Positions 22,073 through 37,306 of a DNA stretch of 64,000 bases are shown piece after piece (within the stretch, counting starts at the first letter, position 1; the number at the start of each line of letters is the position of its first letter). This DNA comes from Opeltia flavorubescens (lineage: Eukaryota; Ascomycota; Lecanoromycetes; Teloschistales; Teloschistaceae): positions 1,798,001-1,862,000 of the forward strand of contig KE546967.1 of the NCBI GenBank assembly GCA_000442125.1. The letters run 5' to 3'. The translations under genes and the position numbers were made by a program. Below the pieces are notes generated by a model. It was not told the origin of the DNA and did not search any database. It saw nothing but the letters and a program-made list of their open reading frames with translations.

Positions 22073-25000
22073 GTTCTAATTCTTCTTTTTTATATTTAAA
22101 GGCTCGGATTATTATTAAAAATATTTATTAAAAAAGCTCGCGGTTATAATAAAAATAGAAATAATAATAATAATATAATTACTAATTTCTAGAATCTAAA
22201 TATATAATTAGAAACTATATATATAAACCTAGTAGGCGGATCTTCTAATATAGTTAGTCTAATAATTTTTTAAAACAAGCGTATTATAGAGCTATTTAAT
22301 AATATTATAAAATTATAATAAAATAGTAGTATTCTTTTAACGGAATCGATATTAGATTCTAATACTCGTTATTATAAAGGTAAAAAGTTAATGCGTAATA
22401 TAATTCTATCCCTTTTATTATTTAGTTCTAATAATAGTTATAATAATAACGATTTTTTAAATACCTTTTTAAATATATAAATAAAATAAAAAATAAAAAA
22501 TCTAAAGTATAAAATAAAAAGGGTTATTAAATATATTTATCGTTTTAAAAAAGCTAGAATAGTTTATTAATAAATTTAAACGATATTTTAAGAATTTTAT
22601 ATATTTATTAATATATTTATATTTATTATTCTATTTATTAATATTAAACCTTTTATTATTATAAAATTAAAAAATATTAAGCTAGCTCTTTTATTAAATT
22701 ATTTATTAAAAGATAACTTTACTAGCTATTAAATATAAATATTATAAACGAATATAATATTTAAATTATTATAAAATTCGTTTTTAATAAATAAAATAAA
22801 AATCTAGTTTATTATACTATTATTAAAGGGTAACCCTTTAATATAATAAACTTAATATATAAAAATAAATAGAATTAATATAGACTAGCCTAATTTTTAT
22901 AAATAATTACTTAATTTTTTATTAAATAAAAAAAGCTAATCTTTAAACTCCTTATCGAAGTATTATATATTAAAATAGAGTATAATAATATTATAGAAGC
23001 TTTATAATTAAATAAAAGCGTTTAAAAATTAGTTATTAGAATTATTAAAAAAATAATATATAATAAATTTTATTATAAAACTTAAACGTGATATTTAAAC
23101 GCTAATATATTAATTTAAATATATACCTAAAAATAAAATAAAAAATAAATAAATAGCTTTAATAACTTATATAAAAAGTATTATAAAAGGTATTAATATA
23201 AATACCTTCTATAAAAAGCTTTTTACTTTAAATTAAAGTAGTTAAAATAGTTAAATTTTAAAAAAACTTTATAATAGTTGTACGGGGGATAAATAAAAAT
23301 ATAATAATTATAAACTTTATAATAGGCGTTTTATAGAATTAAAAAGTAATAAAAATATTAATTTAAAAAATTTAAATTAAATAGAATATTATAATTATTA
23401 TAAAAAGAGTTATTATTTTATTAATTATTTTTATATAAAAAAATTAATAAAGAAAGTATCTATTAAAAATACTAAATCTAGCGCTAATAAAGATTTTAAT
23501 ATAGCTTTAAAAAATAATTAAATTTAAATAAAGTTTTAATATTTAAACGTTATTTAATTAAAGTAATAAAAAAAATTAAAATAGTATTTTAATTTTATAT
23601 AAATAATTAAATTAGGAAAGCTTTTATACTATTAAATATAGGGTTAAATATTAATTATATCTCGTAAATTAAAATAGTAGAATAAAATTTTATTTTAATA
23701 AATACTAGTTATTTTATATTAAACTAGCTTTAAAATTAGTAGTATTATTATTATAAAACTTATAATTTTAAATAGACCTATATTAATAGCTAGAATATAG
23801 AATAAATAATTTCTATTATTTTTTTCTATATTATTAATTTAAATAAATATAATATAATTTTAAATATTTTAAAAATTTATAAAGCTAGCCTATTTATTAA
23901 TATATAGGTTATAAAATAGCGTTTTTTTATTAAAGTTAATCGAATATAAATAAACTATTTATAAATTTTTAGATAATTCTTTAAAGTATACTTTATTATA
24001 TATATTTTAATAATATTAATAGTAAAAAATCTAATCGATATTAATAATATAAAAATTCTATATTAAATTAAGAGCTTTAAATTTATATTTTCCGTAGTAA
24101 AATTAAATAAATTACTTTAGTTAAAATCTAGTAATTATATTATTAATCTAATAAAAGGTAAAAAATCGTTATATAAATTAATATATAATCTATTAAATAA
24201 CGAGTTAAAGAAATTACATCGATATTTTAAAAAAACTTTTAAAAAAGGCTGGATTTAATATTTAGTCTTGTCTATAAAAGCTTTTATTCTATTTATATTA
24301 AAGAAGAATAATAAATTATATTTATATATAAATTACTATAGTTTAAATATAATAATAATTAAGAATCGATATCCGCTTTTATTAATTATTAAAACCTTAA
24401 ACCGTTTATATAATATAAAAAGATTTATAAAAATAGATATATATAATATTTATTACTAAATTAGAATTAAGTAAAAAGATAAATAGAAGATAGTATTTTA
24501 TATTAGATATAAGTATTTTAAATATTTTATTATATTTTTTAATTTAATAAATATTTTTATAACCTTTTAAATATATATTAATAAAACGTTAATAGGAATA
24601 ATTAATATTTTTTATATAGTATATTTAAATAATATTTTAGTATATTTAAATTTTAAAAAAGAATATTAAAAGTATATTTATATAATTCTACGCCGATTCC
24701 GTAAATATTAGTTATTTTTAAATTTAAAAAAATATATATTTAATATAGAATAGCTAGAGTTTCTAGAATATATTATATTATTTAAAAAAGTAGAAATAGA
24801 TTTTAAAAGGATAAATATAGTTTAGAATTAACCTATTTTAAAATTATATAGAAATATTTAGGTATTTTTAGGCCTAATAAATTTCTATTAGCGATTTATT
24901 AAATATTATTCGAAAATTATAACGCCTATAATTAATTTATTAATTAGTATAAAAAATAGTAAAAAACTAGAGCTATTAAAATAGAATAATACTATTTAAA

Positions 25001-27400
25001 AAGCTTTTAAAAAGTTAAAAAAAGCTTTTATTATAGTACTATTACTAAAATATTTCGATTTAATATATAAAATTTAAATTAAAATAGATATTTTAAATTT
25101 TAATATTTTTAATATTATAATTTAACTAAATAATAATAGTATTTATTATTTAATAGCTTTCTAGTTAAAAAAAATAATAATAACTAAATAAAGTTATAAA
25201 ATTTATAATTAAAAGTTATTTATTATTATTAAAATCTTTAAATAATAGCAGTACTATTTTAAAAAAGCTTAATATACTATTAAAATATAATTATATTATA
25301 ATAATTTAAAGGGATTTATATATATTAAATAATTTAATAGTAAATAATAATGTTAAATTATAAAATTAATAACTATAAATTTTAAAATTTTCTATTAAAT
25401 TAGGAAATTAAATTTAGTAGATTCTTTATTAAAAAAATTAAATTATTAAAAAGTTAATCTTAAAATTTTAATAATAATACTTATATTATAATAAAAACTA
25501 TTTTTTATTAATAATATATTATTTATATTAATAGTAGTAAAAAAAATAAAAATAATATATTTACGTAAAAAATATAAAAAAAAATTTAAAAAATTTTTAT
25601 TAAAGGCTAACGCCTTTAAAAAATTTAATAGTAATCTACTAGTTTAAAAGTCTTATAGTATATTAGCGTTAATAATATTTTATAAAAGCCCTATTAAAAG
25701 CCTTTTAAAAGAAGATTTACCTTTTAATAGAAAAAATATAATAAATTTTACTATTAGAATAGTTAATTATAAATAGCACGTTTTATACTAGATAATAAAG
25801 GATACTATTTCTAATAAAATAACTTATAATAGTAGTTTAATAAATATAAAAAAAATAATTTTATAGTTTTAATAAAATAATAATCTTATTATTACTAGAA
25901 AATATAATATTAAAAACGTTTATAAAAAGAATTTTAAATATATAAAAGCTAAATTATAAAATTTAAAAATAGAAGGTAAATTACTATTCTATAGGTTTTT
26001 ATATATTCTAAAAAATTTTATTATTTATATAAAGTTTATAATAAAACGTTATAATAACCTTTTAACTAAATATTTTAAAGTAAAGCGGATAATAAAGCTA
26101 TTTTACTATTAATATTAATAATTTAACTTAAATAAAAAGATTAAAAAATATATATAGATATATAATATTTATTAATATATAAAAGTATACCGGTATAAAC
26201 CGTATAATAAACTATAGTTCCTTTTTATTTTTAATAATCTATACTAAAAAATTATTTTAGATTTTATAACGGGATTACTATTATCGAAATACCGTATAGA
26301 TATAGTTAATACTGTATTAGTAATAGTAGATTAGTATTTAAAAATAGCTATATATATTTTATATATAAAAATAATTAATATAGTAGAATTTATAAACTTA
26401 TTCTTTAAAATAGTAATTTATAAAAAAATTATATTAAAAAGTATTATTAGTAATAAAGGCTTATTATTTATAAATAAATTCTAGTCTAAAATCTACTACT
26501 ATTTAAAAATAAAAAGGAAGTTAAATATTACTTTTTATTTATAAATAAATAAATAAATAAAACGCTAAAACTAGTTATTAAAATACTATTTTTAGATCTA
26601 TTTAAATAAAAAGTAGTTAAATTAAACGAAGATTTTTCCTATTATAGAATTTATATATAATAATAGTATTTATTCTACTATAAATAAAATATTATTTTTT
26701 TTAATAACCGGGGTATATCCGGATTTAAAATTTAATATTATAGATAACGTTTTTAAAAAAAAGGCCTATAAAGCTAGTATACTAGCGGTAAAAAAATATA
26801 TAAAGAAATTAATAGAATTATATAAAAAGCTAAACTAAAAATAGTAAAAAATATAAAAAAAACAGGCGAAATACTATAATTATTTCTATATAGATATAAA
26901 ATTTAATTTAAATAATATAATATTCCTATTATTAAAGAATTTAAAGCTAAAGAAATTATTTAAAAAATTTATTTATTATTATATTAAATTATATTATATT
27001 AAAAAATATATTAATTTCTAAATATATAAACTATTATTACCGCTTAATTTATATATTTATAATATTTTTTATATTTTTTTACTAAAAAAGTATTAATAGA
27101 GGAAAAAATAAAAGGTTTTTTAATATTTACTTTTAGAGCTTATAGATAATAAACTAGAATAGAAAATAAAAATAATTTTAAATAAATATATTAAAAGATT
27201 TAAAGGTAAAATAGAATAATATTTAATTAGTTAAATAGGTTAATTAACGAAATATAATTTATAATAGCCGAAATTAGATTTAATAAATATTAAAAATTTA
27301 ATAAAAAAGTTTAATTAAAGCTATAAAGAACTATTAAAAAAATATAAAAGAAAAAACTAAATATTTTAATTATACTAACCGCTATTTTTTTTAAAACCTT
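22073..27400 (+). pseudogene. gag-pol relic of copy B, RIP-inactivated
   Basis: A gag zinc knuckle with spacing C-x2-C-x4-H-x4-C survives at 23387-23428, but all four ligand codons read Tyr, exactly what TGT-to-TAT and CAT-to-TAT give. Reverse transcriptase is visible at 24268-24459 (KKNNKLYLYINYYSLN, then IKNRYPLLLI). Its catalytic box at 24622-24633 reads Y-L-N-N where active enzymes have two aspartates. The integrase core near 26255-26360 reads ILDFITGLLLSKYR and later VLVIVD followed by a stop. A chromodomain remnant lies at about 27180-27305 (FKGKIE...YLIS...LTKYNL). In-frame TAA/TAG are frequent throughout. A retrovirus-like aspartic protease may lie near 23620-23665 (ILLNIG). Gag borders are not resolved. 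Confidence 0.82.
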
Positions 27401-30400
27401 TAATAGGCCTTTTATAAATCTAGATAATATTATATTTAAATAAAAAATAAATATAGAAAAAAATAATATAAATAATAAAATTTATATTAAATTTCTAAAA
27501 GTTAATTAATTTATTTAAAAAAAATTTATTAAATATAAATTAAAAATAAATTTAAAATAATAAATAAAATTTATTAAATTAAAATTTAAATTTATTTAAT
27601 AAAATAAATATTTATTAATAATTATATTTTATTTAATTTTTTTATATTATATTTTTATATATTATTTTATAATTTACTATATTCTTTTATTTTATAATTT
27701 ATTATACTTCTTTATTTTATAATCTACCGCGTTTTTTTATATTAATAAACTTTTAGTTTATTTTTTTATATTAGCCTTATTAATTAATAAAATTTTATTA
27801 ATAACTTTATTAGTAGTTATACAGCGATAAAAAATAGTATTTTTTTTAAAAATTTTTAATATTTTAGAAGTTTTAAATATTTTTAGAGTTTTTAAAAATT
27901 TTAAAGCTTTTTTTATAATATTAAATAGACTTATTTTATTAATAAAATAGATAATTTAAAGGATAAAAATTTTATATTAAAAGTTTTTTTTTTTTTATTA
28001 TATATATCTTTTTTTATATTTCTTTTATTAATATTTTTATTAATAATTTATTTTTTTTATTAGTATTTTTATTAATAGTTTATTTCTTTTATTAATATTT
28101 TTATTAATAGTTTACTACTAATTTAATATAAAGAAAAATTAGTAATTATAAAAATATTATTAATATTAAAAATTTAAAAAAACTAATAATTAAAATAGTA
28201 TTATTTAATTAAAAAAGTAGTATTTAATTTATTTCTTTTTCTTTAAAAATATTATTTAATTTATTTCTCTTTTTTTTAAAATACTATAGCCGAAGTTTTT
28301 AAAATATTATAGCCGAAGCCGTTTTTTATTACTATACTAATTTTTATATATTCTGGACTAATTTAAAGGCGATAAAGCGGAATATAGATCTATAGCTTAT
28401 AATATTAAAGTAAATTATAGATTTATATCCACCTTTTATTAAATCGTATCCCTAAATTAGCCGCTTTCTACTATACTCTCTCTACTCGTTAATATAACTA
28501 TTACTCCTACTCTTTTATTTAATCCGAAATCGCTTTTAGTTCTAATAGATTATTTAGCTAGGTAAATAGGAAAAAACAGCCTATAATAATTAACGCTTTA
28601 ATATTTAATTCTAGGGGTTTTAATAAAACCAGGTCTTATAATTATTAAAAAAAGTTAATAAAAAATAATAGAATTTAGTATAATAAATATAAATATATTA
28701 GATTTAACGGGCTAGCCGGCTCTTTTATAAAAATAAACTATTTCTAATTAATCTAGCTACTACTTAAAACCCTTTTTAAATTATTATTAAAAACTAATTA
28801 TTATTTTAAATTTAGATAAGGTTTTTATTAGAGCTAAATAATATAATAGGCTACCGTTTTATACTATTTAGCTAATAATTAATTTAAAACGAAATTATTA
28901 AAGAAGTCGGCCTTTAAAAATATATAGGATAATATTAAAAGCTCTAGTATAAATTTAATAATAGATTTAATAAAAAAATTAACTAATATTAAATCTAAAT
29001 AAGCTACTATTAAAAATTATATAGAAAGTAATAAAAGCCGTATTAAATTTTATTAATTAAATTTTTAATTATTAAATACCGCTTTTATTATAAAAAATAC
29101 TTTATTTAAAGGTAATTAATTAAAATTTAATAGTAAAATCTTATTATACTAGCTATAAATTAATAATAAATAAGTTAAAAGTAATAAATTTAATAATAAT
29201 TTATTATAATATAATAAAGGTTTATTCTCATCGCTATTAAATATTATAAATTTAGACCCTTTTTTTTTTTTTTTATTTTTTTTATCCACGCCGTTTAAAC
29301 GGATCTTCTTTTTTTTTAAAAAAATATTTATTATATAAAAGCTATTAAAGTAAGCGGGATTAAATATATAGATTTATTTATAAAATTCCTAATTTTATAA
29401 AAGCTTCTAAAATTTATTATTAAATTATTTAAGACTTTAAAATAAAGCTTCTCTTATTAAAGAATTTAAAAAAAAATTTTTACTTTAATCTATAAATAGA
29501 TTTCGGCCGCGAAAGAATAAACCTAAATTTAAGTAAAAAAAATAATAAACTTCTATAGATATAAATAATTAATAATTTATATATAATATATTATTTTTCT
29601 ACTTTAACTCGCGTATTTATTGTTTAAAATTATAGATTTTCTAGTAAAAGTCTTTTTATTTAATAAAATTCTAGTAGATTTCGCGTAAAAGTTTATTATT
29701 ATAAATTAGTAATAAATTAGTTTAGTTATTAATTAAATTTACGTTTTAGCTATAAATTTAAAAATTTCGAGCTATTTTTACTAGCTTTTTATTTATAGAA
29801 AGTATAAGGTTCTATCTTTAAATAATATCTAAATATTTTTAAATATATTTAAAATATTTTTATATTATTAGCTATATAAAGTAAAAAATTTAGATAATAT
29901 TAATATAAAATAATTAATATATTAATAAACTTACTATTAAATAATTTTAAGTATTTTTATAATTCTAGTAATATATATAATATAAAAGCTCTATATACTC
30001 CTTTTAATATAATATATATAAAATTTTATTATTAAAAAATATAGTTTCTAATAATATACGGAAATAATAGTTATATAGTAAAAGTTTTATATTAAATTAA
30101 ATTTATAATTTAAATAATTATTTAAGCTTTAAATTATTATATAAAGGTTTTATCTATTAAAAAATAAATATAAAAGTAGAAGAAACTTATTATTAATATT
30201 TTTAAAAATTTTACTATTAATAGATTTACTATTACTAGATAAACTATTAAATATTATAATACTTATAATAACTAGTAAAAAAGAAAAAAAAAAAGATTTC
30301 TATAAAAGCCTATATTTATCTATTAGTATAATTACTAGCCCCTTTTATATTATATTAAAATAAAGTTTATATATTAAATAAAAAAAAGTTTTTAACCCTT

Positions 30401-30688
30401 TTAATTATAATAATAATATAACGTTTTTTTTATTTTTTTTTTATTTATAAAAATATATATAATATTATAAACCTTTAATAGGCCTTTAATAAAATTTTAG
30501 TAGTAGAAAAATAATAAAAACTAATAACTATTTTTATAATTAATAGTATTACTATAAATAACTTTTTTTTTTTTTTTTTTTATTAGGTTTTAGACGGTTT
30601 TTAATAAATATTTATTTAAATATTTCGAATAATTTAAATTACTTTTAAACCTTAATACTAAGGTTAATATTTTAAAAAAAAAGGTAAT
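27401..30688. other. Long tail between pol and 3' LTR of copy B
   Basis: About 3.3 kb separate the chromodomain from the 3' LTR. Its counterpart in copy A is at about 30989-31990 and 19481-21772, in mirror orientation, so the tail belonged to the parent element. It is AT-rich, CpA/TpG-poor and has no open frame. A stretch on the minus strand near 28480-30600 contains scattered GC-rich codon-like islands, so an extra antisense or third reading frame is possible but unproven. Confidence 0.6.
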
Positions 30689-30983
30689 TATTACTATTAA
30701 ATTATAGGAATAGTTAGTATTTAGACTCTAGGTAGAAATTATATAATAGAGATAATATATTAAATTATATATAGCGGGCTTTTTAAAGGGTTTAAATAGG
30801 GTTATTTAAATAATTACTATTTAATATAGGGTAAATATATTTTTAAATATATAACAATCCTTTTTATTTTCTACTAGAAAGTAAAAGTTAATTCTTTAAT
30901 ATATCTAAATATATACGCTATAGGCAGTTTTTTTATAGTAATTCACGCTTTTAAATTGGTTTGATTATATTTAATATATTATA
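30689..30983 (+). repeat. 3' LTR of copy B
   Basis: 295 bp, ends AATATATTATA followed by CTATA. It pairs with 21778-22072. It retains slightly more G/C than the other LTRs. Confidence 0.9.
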
Positions 30984-31989
30984 CTATAGATCTATATTTC
31001 GCCTTATCGCCTTTAAATTGGTCCAGGATACGTAAAGATTAGTATAGTAATAAAAAACAGCTTCGGTTATAATATTTTAAAGACTTTAGTTATAGCGTTT
31101 TAAAAAAAAGAAAAATAAATTAAATAATATTTTTAAAAAGGAAAAAATAAATTAAACGCTGTTTTTTTAATTAAATAATATTATTTTAATTACTAATTTT
31201 CTTAAATTTTTAATACTAATAATATTTTTATAATTATTAATTTTTTTTTATACTAAATTAGTAGTAAACTATTAATAGAAATATTAATAAAGGAAATAAA
31301 CTATTAATAGAAATATTAATAAAGAAAATAAACTATTAATAAAAATATTAATAAAAGAAATATAAAAAAGAATATATATAATAAAAAAAAAGGAACTTTT
31401 AATATAAAATTTTTATTTTTTAAATTATCTATTTTATTAATAAAATAAGTTTATTTAATATTATAAAAAAGGTTTTAAAATTTTTAAAAACTTTAAAAAT
31501 ATTTAAAACTTTTAAAATATTAAAAACTTTTAAAAAAAATACTATTTTTTATCGCTATATAGCTATTAATAAAGTCGCTAATAAAGTTTTATTAATTAAT
31601 AAGATTAATATAAAAAGGTAAATTAAGAGTTTATTAATATAAAAAAACGCGGTAGATTATAGAATAAAAAAATATAATAAATTATAAAATAAAAAAGTAT
31701 AATAAATTATAGAATAATATATAAAAATATAATATAAAAAAATTAAATAAAATATAACTATTAATAAATATTTATTTTATTAAATAAATTTAAATTTTAA
31801 TTTAATAAACTTTATTTATTATTTTAAATTCGCTTTTAATTTATATTTAATAAATTTTTTTTAAATAAGCTAATTAATTTTTAAAAATTTAATATAAATT
31901 TTATTATTTATATTATTTTTTTTTATATTTATTTTTTATTTAAATATAATATTATTTAAATTTATAAAAGGCCTATTAAAAGCTTTAAA

Positions 31990-34900
31990 AAAAATAGCGG
32001 CTAATATAATTAAAATATTCAACTTTTCCTTTTATATTTCTTTAGCGGTTTTTTATAATTTTAATTAAATTTTTTTATTAGGTTCCCGGTATTTATTAGA
32101 TTTAATTTTAATTATTATAAATTATATTCCTTTAATTAATTTACCTAGTTAATTAAATATTATTTTATTTTACCTTTAAATCCTTTAATATATTTATCTA
32201 AAATTATTTCTATTTTCTATTTTAGTTTATTATTTATAAGCTCCGGAAGTAAATATTAAAAAATTTTTTATTTTTTCCTTTATTAATATTTTTTTAGTAA
32301 AAAAATATAAAAGATATTATAAATATATAAACTAGATAGTAATAGTAGCCTATATATTTAAAAACTAATATATTTTTTAATATAATATAATCCGGTATAA
32401 TAATAAATAAGTTTTTTAAATAATTTTTTTAGTTTTAAATTTTTTAATAATAGAAATACTATATTATTTAGACTAAATTTTATATCTATATAAGAATAAT
32501 TATAATATTTTATCTACTTTTTTTATATCTTTTATTATTTTTAGTTTAACTTTTTATATAATTCTATTAATTCCTTTATATATTTTTTTACTACTAATAT
32601 ACTAGTTTTATAAGCTTTCTTTTTAAAAATATTATTTATAATATTAAATTTTAGGTCCGAATATATTTTAATTATTAAAAAGAATAATATTTTATTTATA
32701 ATAAAATAAATATTATTATTATATATAAATTCTATAATAAAAAGAATTTTTATTTAATTTAATTATTTTTTATTTAAATAGATTTAAAGATAGTATTTTA
32801 ACGATTAGTTCTAATATTTTATTTATTTATTTATTTATAAATAAAAAATAGTATTTAATTTTTTTTTTATCTTTAAATAGTAGTAGATTTTAAATTAGAA
32901 TTTATTTATAAATAACGAGCCTCTATTATTAATAATACTTTTTAATATAATTCCTTTATAAATTACTATTTTAAAAAATAGATTTATAAATTTTACTATA
33001 TTAATTATTTTTATATATAAAATATATATAACTATTTTTAAATACTAGTTTATTATTATTAATATAGTATTAATTATACCTTTATAGTATTTTAATAATA
33101 ATAATCCCGTTATAAAATCTAAAGTAATTTTTTAATATAAACTATTAGAAATAGAAAAAAACTATAGTTTATTATACGGCTTATATTAGTATATTTTTAT
33201 ATATTAGTAAATATTATATATCTATATATATTTTTTAATCTTTTTATTTAGGTTAAGCTATTAATATTAGCGGTAAAGTAGCTCTATTATTTATTCTATT
33301 TTAAAATATTTAGTTAAAAGGTTATTATAATATTTTATTATAAACTTTATATAAATAACGGAATCCTTTAGAATATATAGAAATTTATAAAATAATAATT
33401 TACTTTTTACTCCTAAACTTTATAATCCGGCTTTTATATATTTAGAATTTTTTTTATAAACATTTTTAATATTATATTTTCTAATAATAATAAAATTATT
33501 ATCCTATTAAAATTATAAAATTATTTTTTTTATATTTATCGAGCTACTATTATAAACTATTTTACTAAAAATAGTATCTTTTATTATTTAATATAAAATA
33601 TATTATTTATAACTAGCTATTCTAATAATAGAATTTATTATATTTTTTTTATTAAAAAGTAAGTCTCCCTTTAAAGGGCCTTTAATAGAGTTTTTATAGA
33701 ATATTATTAACGCTAATATACTACGAGACTTTTAAACCAGTAGGCTACTATTAAATTTTCTAGAAGCGTTAATCTCTAATAAAAGTTTTCTAAACTTTTT
33801 TTTATATTTTTTATATAAATATATTATCTTTATTCTTTTTATTACCGCCGGTATAAATAATATATTATTAATAAAAAATAGCTTCTATTATAATATAAAT
33901 ATTATTATTAAAGTTTTAAAATTAATTTTTTAATAATCTAATTTTTTTAATAAGAAATCTACTAAATTCGATTTTTTAATTTAATAAAAGATCTCGAAAT
34001 TTATAATTATTAATTTTATAATCTAGCGCTATTACTTATTATTAAATTATTTAATATATATAAATCCTTTTAAATTATTATAATCTAATTATACTTTAAT
34101 AGTATATTAGGCTTTTTTAAAATAATACCGCTATTATTTAAAAATTTTAATAATAGCGAGTAGCTTTTAATTATAAATTTTATAGCTCTATTTAGCCGTT
34201 ATTATTTTCTTTAACTAGAAAGCTATTAGATAGTAAATATTATTATTATTTAATTAAATTATAATACTAAAAATACTAAAATTTAAAGTATTTATTTTAA
34301 TCCAAATTTTATATATTAAATTAAAATATTTTAGTAATAGTACTATAGTAAAAGCTTTTTTTAACTTTTTAAAAATTTTTTAAATAGTATTATTCTATTT
34401 TAATAGCTCTAGTTTTTTATTATTTTTTATACCGACTAATAAATTAGTTATAAGCGCTATAATTTTTAAATAATATTTAATAAATCGCTAATAGAAATTT
34501 ATTAGGCCTAGAAATATTTAAATATCCCTATATAATTTTAGAATAGATTAATTTTAAACTATATTTATTTTTTTAAAGTCTATTTTTATTCTTTTAAATA
34601 ATATAATATATTCTAGGAATTTTAGCTATTTTATATTAAATATATATTTCTTTAAATTTAAAAATAATTAATATTCGCGGAGTCGGTATAAAATTATATA
34701 AATATATTTCTAGTATTTTTTTTTAGAATTTAAATATATTAAAATATTATTTAAATATATTATATTAAAAATATTAACTATTTCTATTAACGCCTTATTA
34801 ATATATATTTAAAAGGTTATAGAGGTATTTATTAAGCTAAAAAATATAATAAAATATTTAAAATACTTATATCTAATATAAAATATTATTTTTTATATAT

Positions 34901-37306
34901 CTTTTTATTTAATTCTAATTTAATAATAGATATTATATATATCTATTTTTATAAATCTTTTTACGCTATATAAATAATTTAAGGTTTTAGTAATTAATAG
35001 GAGCAGATATTAATTTTTAATTATTATTATATTTAAACTAGAGTAATCTATATATAAGCGTAATTTATTATTTTTTTTTAGTATAAATAGAATAAGAGCT
35101 TTTATAAACGAGATTAAATATTAGATCTAGCTTTTTTTAAAAGTTTTTTTAAAATATTAATATAATTCCTTTAATTCGTTATTTAATAGATTATATATTA
35201 ATTTATATAATAACTTTTTATTTTTTATTAAATTAATAGTATAATTATTAAATTTTAATTAAAGTAATTTACTTAATTCTACTATAAAAAATATAGGCTC
35301 GAAGCTTTTAATCTAGTATAGAATTTTTATACTATTAATATTAACTAGATCTTTTACTATTAATACTATTAAAGTATATATAATAAAATATATTTTAAAG
35401 GATTATCTAAAAATTTATAAACGGTTTATTTATATTTAATTAATTTTAATAGGAAAACGCTATTTTATAATCTATATATTAATAAATAGGCCAGTTTTAT
35501 AAATTTTTAAAATATCTAAAATTATATTATATTTATTTAAATTAATAGTATAAAAAGAAGTAATAGAAATTATTTATTTTATACTCTAGCTATTAATATA
35601 AGTCTATTTAAAATTATAAATTTTATAATAGTAATACTACTAATTTTAAAGCTAGTTTAATATAGAATAACTAATATTTATTAAAGTAAAACTTTATTCT
35701 ACTATTTTAATTTATAAAATATAATTAATATTTAATTTTATATTTAATAATATAGAAATCCTTTTAATTTAATTATTTATATAGAATTAAAATATTATTT
35801 TAATTCTTTTTATTATTTTAATTAGATAATATTTAAATATTAAAGTTTTATTTAAACTTAATTATTTTTTAAAGCTATATTAGAATTTTTATTAGTATTA
35901 AATTTAGTATTTTTAATAAATACTTTTTTTATTAATTTTTTTATATAGAGGTAATTAATAAAATAATAATTTTTTTTATAGTAATTATAATACTCTATTT
36001 AATTTAAATTCTTTAAATTAATATTTTTACTACTCTTTAATTCTATAAAAGGCCTATTATAGAGTTTATAATTATTATATTTTTATTTATTTTCTATACA
36101 ACTATTATAAGGCTTTTTTAAAACTTAACTACTTTAATTATTTTAGTTTAAAGTAAAAGGCTTTTTATAGAGGGTATTTATATTAGTACCTTTTATAATA
36201 TTTTTTATATAAGTTATTAAAGTTATTTATTTATTTTTTATTTTATTTTAAAATATATATTTAAATTAATATATTAATATTTAAATATTATATTTAAATT
36301 TTATAATAAAATTTATTATATATTATTTTTTTAATAATTTTAGTAACTAATTTTTAAACGTTTTTATCTAGTTATAAAACTTTTATAATATTATTATATT
36401 TTATTTTAATATATAATACTTTAATAAAGAGTTTAAAGATCGGCTTTTTTTATTTAATAAAAAATTAAGTAGTTATTTATAAAAATTAGGCTAGTTTATA
36501 TTAATTTTATTTATTTTTATATACTAAATCTATTATATTAAGGGGTTACTTTTTAATAATAGTATAATAAACCGGATTTTTATTTTATTTATTAAAAATA
36601 AATTTTATAATAATTTAAATATTATATTTATTTATAATATTTATATTTAATAGCTAGTAAAGCTATTTTTTAGTAAATAATTTAATAAAAAGGCTAGCTT
36701 AATATTTTTTAGTTTTATAATAATAGAAGGTTTAATATTAATAAATAAAATAATAGATATAAATATATTAATAAATATATAAAGCTTTTAAAGCGTCGTT
36801 TAAACTTATTAATAAACTATTTTAATTTTTTTAAAATAATAAATACGTTTAATAGCCCTTTTTATTTTATATTTTAAATTTTTAATTTTTTATTCTATTT
36901 ATACGTTTAAAGAGGTATTTAAAAAATTACTATTATTATAGTTATTATTAGAATTAAATAATAAAGAAAATAAAATCGTATTATATATTAACTTCTTATT
37001 TTTATAATAATAAATATTAAAACCCGGTATTAGCTTTATTAAAAAAATACTACTATTTTATTATAATCCCGCAACGTTATTAAATAATTTTATAATACGT
37101 TTATCCTAAAAAATTATTAAATTAATTATATTAAAAAATCCGTCTACTAGATTTATATATATAATTTCTAATTACGTATTTAAATTCTAGAAATTAGTAA
37201 TTATACTATTATTATTATTTTTATTTTTATTATAACCGCGAGCTTTTTTAATAAATATTTTTAATAATAATTCAGGCTTCTGAATATAAAAAAAAAAAAT
37301 TAAAAT
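31990..37306 (-). pseudogene. gag-pol relic of copy A, RIP-inactivated, mirror of copy B
   Basis: Positions mirror copy B about a sum of roughly 59,379. The reverse-transcriptase segment falls at about 34920-35111 and the chromodomain at about 32075-32200. Minus-strand translation shows the same motif order but stops are everywhere. No frame above about 60 codons survives. Confidence 0.75.

Larger units (their letters stand above)
21778..30983 (+). mobile_element. Ty3/gypsy chromovirus copy B (plus strand), innermost insertion
   Basis: 9206 bp with 295-bp LTRs at 21778-22072 and 30689-30983 and a perfect 5-bp target duplication CTATA at 21773-21777 and 30984-30988. The uninterrupted version of the target occurs inside copy B itself near 28378-28395 (ATAGATCTATAGCTTATAAT), which confirms where copy A was cut. 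Internal order is gag with a zinc-knuckle relic, reverse transcriptase, integrase and a C-terminal chromodomain, then a long tail of about 3 kb before the 3' LTR. The pol order RT then integrase and the chromodomain place it among chromoviruses. RIP has destroyed every long frame; the longest surviving one is 63 codons. Confidence 0.9.

Noticed and set aside
24268-24459. Apparent 63-residue gene in the AT block
   Set aside because: It is the reverse-transcriptase fragment of copy B that happens to lack stops; not an independent gene.
26539-26563. Direct ATAA/TAAA repeats as possible CRISPR-like or satellite array
   Set aside because: Simple AT-rich low complexity caused by RIP; no regular spacing or unit conservation.
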